A DNA stretch of 22,198 bases from a virus. The translations under genes were made by a program, and so were the position numbers. The DNA is taken from positions 1 through 22,198 of IMG/VR virus record IMGVR_UViG_3300015204_000013. One strand, given 5' to 3'. Below the pieces are notes generated by a model. That model was not told the origin of the DNA and made no database searches. It was given only the letters and a program-made list of their open reading frames with translations. This document shows positions 15,832 to 22,198 of this stretch, piece after piece (within the stretch, counting starts at the first letter, position 1; the number at the start of each line of letters is the position of its first letter).

Positions 15832-18565
15832 TGCGCTTCCGCCTGGGTTTAGCCTAGATCAAAATTCCACGCCGGACTCTTCCGGACTTCCTTCTGGCTT
15901 CCAGCTAGACGAAGAAAAGTATGGAGGCATTGGCGGACAGCTAAAAGCCGGTCTCGCTGGTGCGGCACGCGGCGCAAGCTTTGGACTTTCAGACCAAGCG
16001 TTAACTCATTCAGGACTTGTAAAACCCGATACTTTGCAGGGCCTAAAAGATGAAAATCCAGCATCAAGCGTTGCGGGCGAAATTGCTGGCGTTATTGGTC
16101 CTGCGTTTTTGGGAGATGAGGCGGGGTTAGTTGGTGCGGTCTCAAAAGCAGGGTCGGCAGTCGAAAAGGGCGCGGCCGCCCTTGCACCGGAAGCCACGTC
16201 TGTTGCGGGTAACATTTTAAAATCAGCAGCAACAAAGGCCGCAGGATTTGGAACAGAGGGCGCGGCATATGGCCTGGGCCAGTCCATTTCAGAAGATGCG
16301 CTAGGCGATCATGACCTGTTATCACAACATACACTTTCAAATATTGGTTTGAGTGCGGCGTTGGCTGGCGGGATTGGTTCGGCGCTCGGCGCTGGAATGG
16401 GCGCAATCGGACGAGATGCTTCGACCGGCGCTGAAAAACTCGCGGCTTTAAAAATGGCAGATGGTGCCGCTCCGGGAAGTGCCGAGGATATAGTTGCGCA
16501 AACTGGACTTCCGGCAAACGAAAAGAGTCGGTTCATTGAGGGTTTGACAAAACAAAAAGAAAACGCTGCCGAAATACAAAAAGCTGGCGAATTGATCGGA
16601 GCTCCTGTTTTGCCTGGGCAAACGAGCGCAAGTGATTACGTTCAGAGCATGACGTCAGCATTGTCACAAAGCCCGACTATTCCTGGCGTCCAAACCCAGG
16701 AAATGATTCAAAAAGGATTCGACGCTGTTCAAAATGTCACAAAAGAAACTCTTGGTGTCGGTGAGCACTTAACGCCGTTTGAAGCTGGTGCTAAGATCAA
16801 GGAACAGATTCAAAATACTGTTGATAAAATCTATGCTCCGCTAAAAGAAGGTTATGCCGCAGATGAGGCGGCAGGAAATGCCATAGACCTAGCCGACGAG
16901 CCAAGAATCAAGCTTCATGACAACTTAGTTGAGCAAGGGCAAAACTTTGGCTCCAGGGGATCTAAAGGCGGTAAACTTATAGAGCAATACGCCGAGCGTG
17001 CGTTAGCGCAAGATACCGTCAGTCAAATGGATAAACTGATTTCAGAAATCGGCGGCGAGCAGCGGATTGCCAGTCGTGCGGGTGACACGGAGTCAGCGAA
17101 CGCTTTAGGCCAAGTAAAAGAAACCCTCGATGATTTTCTTGATGGCCAAATTACCCGCGCTGGTAAAAAAATGGAATCAGAGGGCATGATAACTGCCGAA
17201 AATGCCAGGACTGGGGATGTGACTTATGGCGGAAACGAAGTTGCGGACGATTTAAAATCATCGCGTAAAGAGCTTCGCAAAAGCTACCGTGAATTCAAAA
17301 ATACATTGAATGACTTAACTTCGGCAGGCCGTATCAGCAAAAAGCTGAACACCTACGGAACAACTGAGATGGTTTTGGATTCTATTCCAAATGAAAAGCT
17401 CGTTGAAAAGATGTTTGATCCAAAAAACTCAGCGGGGCTTGCAAAACTCAAAGAAAAATTTGGCGACGTGTTTGACACTTTGGTTGCAAACAAAAAGTCG
17501 CAAATTATTGGCAATTCCATGAAAGATGGCTCCCCTGATGTCATCAAAGTTCTAAAAGAACTAGATAAGCTTTCGCCGGAAATTAAAAAACTCATGTTTA
17601 AACCTGAAGAATTGGCGAAATTAAATGCTGCAAAAACATGGGTCGAGTCACTTCCTAAAAACGTAGGGCCAAGTGGTACGCCAAAAGGAATGGCGTTTAT
17701 GGATGCGTTAAAAAATCCAGTAAGCTCATTCTTAGGTAACGCCAAAGACTTTGGAGTAAAACAACTTTTAAAATTCTCAAGCCCTCAAGAAGCCAATAAA
17801 ACGATGCTATTGGTTAACGCCGAAAAGCAGGGCTTAAAAGGCGCAAAGGTGATTAGGTCCGGCATTTCCGAAATCCTAGACGGAGCCGGAAAATCAATTC
17901 GTCCATTTACGGGCTATAGTTCGCAAAAAATTGCAGGCCCGGACGAATACAAGGAAAAGACCCAACAACTTGCAAGCCTTGTTAACAATCCGAATAATTT
18001 GCATGATAAAATTTCGGGTTTAACTGAAGGCGTATATGAACACGCCCCAAATTTCGCAAGCTCTTTGCAAAAAACACTTTCAAATGGCGCAAACTTTTTA
18101 AATTCTAAAGTGCCGCTTGCGCCAGCGCCAAACCCTTTTACAAAGCCTGCTGATCCATCAAAAGCCGACATTGCAAAATTCAATCGATATTATTCTGTGG
18201 TCGAAAACCCAATGTCAGTTTTAAAGCAAATTCATGATCACACACTAACGCAAGAAGCGATCGAAACCTTGAGCGCGGTTTATCCAAAACTTTATGATCA
18301 AATGAAGTCTGAGGTTTTAAACCAGGTTTCAGAAATTAAAGATGCGCATGAATTGCCGTACAAAACCAAAATGGTCTTGAGCAAATTCCTAGGCGAGCCC
18401 ATACACCCAAGCCAAACATCACAAAGCATTCAAAGTTCTCAATCGGTTTACAATCAGGCTCCTGCAAACCAGCCACAAAAGCCAATGAAAAGTAAACAGT
18501 CAGGGCTCGCTAAAATGACCCTTGGCTCAAGGTCTAGCTTAGAATCTAACGACTCCGGAAATTAA
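15821..18565 (+). CDS. Large internal virion / DNA-ejection protein, TTG start
   Basis: A 914-residue protein, helical and Ala/Gly/Lys-rich. It starts with two copies of an LPxGFxLD motif (LPPGFSLD 6-13, LPSGFQLD 23-30), then KYGGIGGQLKAGLAGAARGA (33-52). Gly/Ala-rich hydrophobic stretches at about 86-120 and 172-198 could span or disrupt membrane. The remainder is charged helices, with a Gln/Ser-rich C-terminal tail. TTG 15821 is the only usable start that keeps the LPxGFxLD motifs, since the frame is closed by TGA at 15797-15799 and the first in-frame ATG is near residue 193; it overlaps the previous gene by 11 bases. The likely role is forming the DNA-ejection conduit. No lytic enzyme domain is recognisable. 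Its TAA is part of the second promoter-like element. Confidence 0.65.
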   Translation: MESNALPPGFSLDQNSTPDSSGLPSGFQLDEEKYGGIGGQLKAGLAGAARGASFGLSDQALTHSGLVKPDTLQGLKDENPASSVAGEIAGVIGPAFLGDEAGLVGAVSKAGSAVEKGAAALAPEATSVAGNILKSAATKAAGFGTEGAAYGLGQSISEDALGDHDLLSQHTLSNIGLSAALAGGIGSALGAGMGAIGRDASTGAEKLAALKMADGAAPGSAEDIVAQTGLPANEKSRFIEGLTKQKENAAEIQKAGELIGAPVLPGQTSASDYVQSMTSALSQSPTIPGVQTQEMIQKGFDAVQNVTKETLGVGEHLTPFEAGAKIKEQIQNTVDKIYAPLKEGYAADEAAGNAIDLADEPRIKLHDNLVEQGQNFGSRGSKGGKLIEQYAERALAQDTVSQMDKLISEIGGEQRIASRAGDTESANALGQVKETLDDFLDGQITRAGKKMESEGMITAENARTGDVTYGGNEVADDLKSSRKELRKSYREFKNTLNDLTSAGRISKKLNTYGTTEMVLDSIPNEKLVEKMFDPKNSAGLAKLKEKFGDVFDTLVANKKSQIIGNSMKDGSPDVIKVLKELDKLSPEIKKLMFKPEELAKLNAAKTWVESLPKNVGPSGTPKGMAFMDALKNPVSSFLGNAKDFGVKQLLKFSSPQEANKTMLLVNAEKQGLKGAKVIRSGISEILDGAGKSIRPFTGYSSQKIAGPDEYKEKTQQLASLVNNPNNLHDKISGLTEGVYEHAPNFASSLQKTLSNGANFLNSKVPLAPAPNPFTKPADPSKADIAKFNRYYSVVENPMSVLKQIHDHTLTQEAIETLSAVYPKLYDQMKSEVLNQVSEIKDAHELPYKTKMVLSKFLGEPIHPSQTSQSIQSSQSVYNQAPANQPQKPMKSKQSGLAKMTLGSRSSLESNDSGN

Positions 18566-18585
18566 AATAGCCTCAGTTTAACCAT
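18563..18585 (+). promoter_or_regulatory. Promoter-like 23-nt element, copy 2
   Basis: The copy reads TAAAATAGCCTCA, then G, then TTTAACCAT and is identical to copy 1 at 22 of 23 positions. It begins on the stop codon of the last ejection gene and precedes the fibre genes. By the T7/T3 alignment, transcription would begin near A18581 and leave a leader of about 51 nt. The T3-like CACT becomes CAGT here, which weakens or alters the match. The promoter role is inferred. Confidence 0.5.
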
Positions 18586-18595
18586 CAGTAAGTGC

Positions 18596-18610
18596 TCCGC
18601 ATACAGCGGA
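18596..18610 (+). promoter_or_regulatory. Small stem-loop in the fibre-gene leader
   Basis: TCCGC (18596-18600) pairs with GCGGA (18606-18610) around the loop ATACA. It lies between the promoter-like element and the GAGGG ribosome site before ATG 18632. It is not followed by a T run, so it is not a terminator. It may stabilise the 5' end of the transcript or mark a processing site. With a 5-bp stem, chance occurrence cannot be excluded. Confidence 0.4.
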
Positions 18611-18631
18611 TAACCTACCGAGGGCTAGACT

Positions 18632-19042
18632 ATGCAAAAAGAGGTTTCGCAACCTTTTCAGAATTTCACCAATGCTTCGATGACCGGGACGACAATTCTT
18701 TTTAGTCCGGTTACAAATATCCTCTATCGAGATTCAGCATTAGTGCAGCTTCAGTGGACCGGAACGCCTACGGGCACGTTTCAAATCCAAGTGTGCAGTG
18801 ACTATAAGCCTGCACTGACTCAAACCGCAGGTTATGGCGCCCCGAATTCTGGGACCTGGAGCGTTTTGCCGGTTCAAGATCCGGTTGCTGGGACTGATTA
18901 CACCACTATTCCAACATCAGTTGGGTCTCCAATTTCTGCAAATCTCACACAGCTAGCGCATGCCTGGCTGATGGTTGTTTACACAAATATTTCAGGCACC
19001 GGCATTTTAAACGGCTACATCAGCGCAAAGAGCTTGGGGTAA
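18632..19042 (+). CDS. Small beta-sandwich tail / fibre-associated protein
   Basis: A 136-residue protein, first gene after the second promoter-like element, with a GAGGG ribosome site about 8 bases upstream. It appears to be a single beta domain with the pattern TGTPTGTFQIQVCSDY (43-58), SGTWSVLPV (73-81), then LAHAWLMVVYTNISGTGILN (108-127), ending in GYISAKSLG. The same strand-and-turn layout (polar Q-x-S/C-x-D segment, a Trp, then an aromatic strand and a G-T/S-G hairpin) occurs three times in the next protein. Small proteins of this kind are common in phage fibre operons. I infer a fibre, adhesin or baseplate-attached component; no receptor or enzymatic function can be read from it. Confidence 0.62.
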   Translation: MQKEVSQPFQNFTNASMTGTTILFSPVTNILYRDSALVQLQWTGTPTGTFQIQVCSDYKPALTQTAGYGAPNSGTWSVLPVQDPVAGTDYTTIPTSVGSPISANLTQLAHAWLMVVYTNISGTGILNGYISAKSLG

Positions 19043-19045
19043 TTT

Positions 19046-21199
19046 ATGGCATTATTTGTTGTTTACCCTCCAATTCCAAGCGGTGCAGCAGCGAGCAATC
19101 TTTCTGTCGGAACAAATAACACGACGGCTCCGGGATCAAGTACGGAAATCGCTTACGTAAACGGCTCTGGAAATCTAACGCCCGTTTCGCCGACCAATCC
19201 GCTCCCAATTACCGAAGCCGCCGCAACTGATGTGAATGTTACAGGAAGCCTTGGCGCTTTAAATGCAACGGTTCCGGTTGCAACCAATGGTGCGGGTACG
19301 GCAATTTTTGAATTGACCGGCACTTGGGTTGGCACCGTTACCTTTGAAGGCTCAAACGATAACTTTGTAACTTCGCAAGCCATGATTGCCATAAACCTAA
19401 CTTCAGGCGGCCCTTACGGAGCGACCGCAACGGCAAATGGTTTTTATTCCGTACTTCCTCAAGGCTTTGCAAAAACTCAAGCCAGAATGAGCGCCTACAC
19501 AAGCGGATCGGCTTCGGTAAATGCAAATTCAAGTGCTGGCACAAGAGTTTTTGTTCCAGTTCAGGGCGTTGCAGGCAACCTTCAGATGACTGCAAACCAG
19601 GCGACTGGCACTAACCTTCACACAGTTGTCGATAGCGGTACCGTTACAGTTACGCAAGCGACTGGAACTAACCTTCACACAGTTGTTGATAGCGGAACAG
19701 TTGTTGCGACTCAAGCAACTGGCACTAACCTTCACACAGTTGTTGATAGCGGAACGATGGTTGTAACTCAACCGACCGGAACAAACCTTCATACGGTTGT
19801 AGACAGCGGATCAGTTTCCGTTTCAAACTTTCCAAGTACTCAAGCAACGCAACCTGTGGCGGGACTGACCGTAACCGGATCGGTTACTTCGGCAACAACA
19901 CTTTTTTCGCAAGATTGCTCTCAATATCAATCCGTTTCATTGCAGATTACTTCTATCGGCGTTGGCAATACGGTTCAGTTTCAAGTCTCTAACGATAACA
20001 TAAACTGGATCAATGCGGCGATGATGCCAGCAGGAGACTTGACTAGCATCTTGTCATCTTCCGCGACATTAGTTGGAACATACCTCACGCAATTGAACTC
20101 AAGGTTTTTCCGAGCAAACGTATCAGTGTATGGCTCTGGAACTGTCGCTTGCACAGCGTATTTTAAAGCGTTCGGTAATAGCCCAAATTCAATCGGCGGA
20201 TACGTTTCGGCTCAGAATTTAGATGGCATTGGAAACCCAATTACATCTCAATCGAGCGGATCACAAAGAGCTTTGGATGTTGGCGTAAACGTCGCAGGTG
20301 TTCAAGTTGACCCAAGGGCTATTAGAGCACTGACGTCAACGGATGTTGTCACGGCCACTTACAATGATCTTACAACTTCTGGCACTATTTCAACTCAGAA
20401 TTTAAATCCAACCTCTGGAGTTGCAACGGCTTTATCAACCGTAGGTCTAACTCTAAATGGTCAAGCGACAATTACGTTTAGCACTGTCGGCGTCTTCACC
20501 GGTGCCTTGACTCCACAAATTTCAATGGACGGGACCAACTGGAACACAGCAACAAATCTTTTTCGAATGTCCAATCAAACTGTTATCGGAACGGTTCCAA
20601 ACGGAGTTCAAGATTCGTACACGCTTCCAGTTGCCGGATTTAATATGTTCCGAATGTCTGCCAATGCTGCCGTAACTGGCTCCGTGGTTGTCGCCATGCG
20701 AGCATCACAAAGCACTGGTGTTTCCTATTCTGGCGGTGCATCCACTGCGGTCACTCAAGGTGGCCCTGGTACAATCGGAAATAGCTGGTATACAAAAATT
20801 TCAGATGGTGCCAACGGTCCGGCGGCTGTTAAAGCCGCATCGACTGCAGCCGTTGCAGCTGACCCATCGTTTGTTGTTCAACTTAGTCCTAACAGTAATG
20901 CTTTAATTCAACCAGGTCGAGGCACGCTTACCGATAATTCGGGAACGACTTCGGCAACACCAAGTCTTGCAACAACTTTGATGGCTATAAATGCTGCCAG
21001 AAAATATTTGTTCATTGCCAACACAAGTCTTTCAAACACGCTTTGGATCAATTTTACAACAACTGCTGTAGCGAGCCAGCCATCCATTCCGTTATTACCT
21101 GGAGCTGCTTTTGTGCAGGAATCGGGGTTTGTCAGCACAGAACTTGTGAGCGTTGTCTGCACCGTTGCAGGTTCTCCATACACGGCGAAGCAGGCTTAA
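19046..21199 (+). CDS. Multidomain beta-rich fibre / adhesin with tandem 19-residue repeats
   Basis: A 717-residue protein 3 bases after the previous stop. The order is: a Pro/Ser/Thr-rich head with NPLPIT; a first beta domain (about 83-170, containing VTFEGSNDNF); four tandem 19-residue repeats (186-261, core TGTNLHTVVDSG); a second beta domain (about 284-376, VQFQVSNDNINW); a third (about 465-553, LTPQISMDGTNW); a Gly/Ala-rich linker; and a C-terminal beta cap (about 645-717, with YLFIANTSLSNTLWINF and IPLLPGAAFV). The cap pattern is one I know from many phage tail proteins. The repeated architecture points to an extended virion fibre or adhesin. No catalytic motif was seen. The host target is unknown. 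Confidence 0.68.
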   Translation: MALFVVYPPIPSGAAASNLSVGTNNTTAPGSSTEIAYVNGSGNLTPVSPTNPLPITEAAATDVNVTGSLGALNATVPVATNGAGTAIFELTGTWVGTVTFEGSNDNFVTSQAMIAINLTSGGPYGATATANGFYSVLPQGFAKTQARMSAYTSGSASVNANSSAGTRVFVPVQGVAGNLQMTANQATGTNLHTVVDSGTVTVTQATGTNLHTVVDSGTVVATQATGTNLHTVVDSGTMVVTQPTGTNLHTVVDSGSVSVSNFPSTQATQPVAGLTVTGSVTSATTLFSQDCSQYQSVSLQITSIGVGNTVQFQVSNDNINWINAAMMPAGDLTSILSSSATLVGTYLTQLNSRFFRANVSVYGSGTVACTAYFKAFGNSPNSIGGYVSAQNLDGIGNPITSQSSGSQRALDVGVNVAGVQVDPRAIRALTSTDVVTATYNDLTTSGTISTQNLNPTSGVATALSTVGLTLNGQATITFSTVGVFTGALTPQISMDGTNWNTATNLFRMSNQTVIGTVPNGVQDSYTLPVAGFNMFRMSANAAVTGSVVVAMRASQSTGVSYSGGASTAVTQGGPGTIGNSWYTKISDGANGPAAVKAASTAAVAADPSFVVQLSPNSNALIQPGRGTLTDNSGTTSATPSLATTLMAINAARKYLFIANTSLSNTLWINFTTTAVASQPSIPLLPGAAFVQESGFVSTELVSVVCTVAGSPYTAKQA
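19601..19828 (+). repeat. Four tandem 57-bp repeats inside the fibre gene
   Basis: The units are 19601-19657, 19658-19714, 19715-19771 and 19772-19828, each encoding 19 residues with the core TGTNLHTVVDSG. Units 1-3 share the 20-base core CTAACCTTCACACAGTTGTY exactly, apart from Y which ends as C or T; unit 4 keeps the protein sequence but has several silent changes (AACCTTCATACGGTTGTA) and a diverged end. The array stays in frame, so copy number could change without breaking the gene. Confidence 0.9.
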
Positions 21200-21200
21200 C

Positions 21201-22198
21201 ATGGGTGTTCAAAATCCTCCTTCACCGCTGCTCTACGGACCAAACTCAAAAGCCACGAATGCTCAACAAGGCGAAGTTCTTCCCAATGGAACATACGTCG
21301 GTTTTAACGGTCCAAAGAATTACGTCTCTTACGGAAACTTTGCTAACGGTCTGGCGACCGGTTGGAGCGCTGTCGGAATTGCCACAGTCACAAATGGGTT
21401 GCCAATTACGGTTGGCTCAAGCGGCGCGGCTTTTACTTCTGCTAATGGAGGTAGGGCTGCTGGCGGGACAACCACTGCACCGGCTGTAACGTCTACTGGC
21501 GCTCTGACAAATGGTTTTTCGTTTAACCTTGCAACGTCTGGCGCTGGTACAATCGGAGACGGTTATATCAGTCAAGCTTATGCAGTTGATGTGGAAGACC
21601 TTGGCAAAGTGCTGAACATTTCCCTTAGCTACAAAGTAGCAAGCGGTACTCCAGTGCTCGCTGGCACATCGGCTAACACCTACGCGTTGGCGATTTACGA
21701 TCTTTTCAACAACGCTTGGATTTACCCAGCGGGTGCTTTCAACTTCATTCAGGTCACCGGTACAGGGTCGTTTACAGGTACTTTTCAGACGCCTATTAAC
21801 ATGACCTCATTCCAGGTGTTCATCTATTCTCCAGTAGCGCCCACAGCGGCTAGTAGCTTGTTACTTAACTCGATTGTCGTCGGCCCTCAGAAACAAGTGA
21901 ACGGCCCCGCGATGTCCGACTGGTTGGCTTATACGCCAACCTTTACGGGGTTTGGAGCGGCAACGGCCGTGAATTTCTTTTCGAGGCGCGTTGGGGACTC
22001 ATTAGAAGTAAAAGGGTTTTTCACTTCTGGAATTCCGACCGCAGTACCGAATCAAATCACGATTGGTTACAACGGCGTTAGCGCTAACGTAAGCGTAGAC
22101 ATCACAAAAGTGGCAGGAGGGCAGCTTGTCGGTGGTGCGGGAACTACTTCGACGGGAACAACGGCCTTTACTTGGAATGTCTTAGGCCCATTGACTAC
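21201..22198 (+). CDS. Tail fibre / carbohydrate-binding-like protein (3' end outside window)
   Basis: The frame opens at ATG 21201, one base after the preceding TAA, and is still open at the right edge, giving 332 codons. After a Pro/Asn/Gly-rich start, residues about 38-235 look like a jelly-roll-type domain (GPKNYVSYGNFANGLATGW, then GYISQAYAVDV, LNISLSYKV and a late FQVFIYSP strand), similar in layout to carbohydrate-binding modules in phage fibres. From about 240 a second module starts with MSDWLAYTPTFTGFGAATAV and FFSRRVGDSLEVKGFF, a pattern I recognise from C-terminal parts of many phage tail proteins. The role is most likely receptor or surface-sugar binding at the virion tip. Binding function is inferred from fold-like patterns only. 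Confidence 0.7.
   Translation, partial: MGVQNPPSPLLYGPNSKATNAQQGEVLPNGTYVGFNGPKNYVSYGNFANGLATGWSAVGIATVTNGLPITVGSSGAAFTSANGGRAAGGTTTAPAVTSTGALTNGFSFNLATSGAGTIGDGYISQAYAVDVEDLGKVLNISLSYKVASGTPVLAGTSANTYALAIYDLFNNAWIYPAGAFNFIQVTGTGSFTGTFQTPINMTSFQVFIYSPVAPTAASSLLLNSIVVGPQKQVNGPAMSDWLAYTPTFTGFGAATAVNFFSRRVGDSLEVKGFFTSGIPTAVPNQITIGYNGVSANVSVDITKVAGGQLVGGAGTTSTGTTAFTWNVLGPLT

Noticed and set aside
16092-16517. - strand frame of 141 codons opposite the large ejection gene
   Set aside because: Pro/Arg/Leu/His-rich antisense shadow without start signals.
1858-18585. The two 23-nt repeats considered as attachment sites or direct repeats of a mobile element
   Set aside because: The DNA between them is ordinary phage structural genes with no integrase or transposase, and the flanks do not look like insertion junctions. 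A shared regulatory element is simpler.
18596-18610. Hairpin before the fibre genes considered as a terminator
   Set aside because: The stem is only 5 bp and no T-rich tract follows; it lies in the leader of the next gene.
19601-19828. Tandem repeats considered as a CRISPR array
   Set aside because: Units are contiguous with no unique spacers and are translated in frame as protein repeats.
1-22198. Defence, toxin-antitoxin, lysis, integration or tRNA genes
   Set aside because: Read through for these; every clear gene fits packaging, head, tail, ejection or fibre roles, or is a small unknown in that block.

Overview
The window reads as one continuous virion-structure block of a tailed double-stranded DNA phage, most likely short-tailed (podovirus-like). 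All 19 coding regions lie on the + strand. They are packed almost without gaps: many neighbours overlap by 1 to 11 bases (TAATG, ATGA and TAGTG junctions), and the largest gene-free stretches are only 77 nt (6401-6477) and 66 nt (18566-18631). There are no tRNA or rRNA genes, insertion sequences, integrase, lysogeny genes, replication genes, recognisable lysis genes or CRISPR arrays. The host cannot be read from the sequence. The large Ala/Gln/Gly-rich ejection-type proteins and the short-tail layout suit a Gram-negative host, and AAGGA/GGAG ribosome sites are present before several genes. Whether the source is a free phage, a prophage or a metagenomic contig is not decidable here.

Layout. 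1-1860 is packaging: the tail end of a small gene, a small DNA-binding protein in the small-terminase position, and the large terminase. 1886-6400 is the head: a small unknown protein, portal, scaffold and major capsid protein, closed by a strong hairpin terminator. 6478-8620 holds a probable decoration protein, a small helical protein, a head-tail adaptor and a small conserved virion protein. 8620-13011 holds a tail spike or fibre and a 1048-residue beta-rich tail (nozzle-like) protein. 13016-18565 encodes three large proteins that look like internal-virion or DNA-ejection proteins. 18632-22198 encodes three beta-rich fibre or adhesin proteins, the last cut by the window end.

How they work together: the terminase pair pumps DNA through the portal into a scaffold-built capsid. 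Adaptor and nozzle-like proteins close the head and form the short tail. Fibres bind the host, and the internal proteins probably leave the head to form the DNA-entry channel.

The most interesting non-coding signal is a 23-nt element (22 of 23 identical) that begins on the TAA stop codon of the terminase gene (1858-1880) and again on the stop codon of the last ejection gene (18563-18585). Its core (AATAGCCTCACTTTA in the first copy) resembles promoters of T7/T3-type single-subunit RNA polymerases. Together with the terminator right after the capsid gene, an arrangement known from T7, this suggests that the late genes are read by a phage-encoded RNA polymerase lying outside the window. The gene order, with terminase first, is not that of T7. 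No wholly new system such as a defence or toxin module was recognised. The unusual points are the regulatory element, a possible leaderless gene, repeated beta-domains shared between neighbouring structural genes, and the tandem repeats in a fibre gene.
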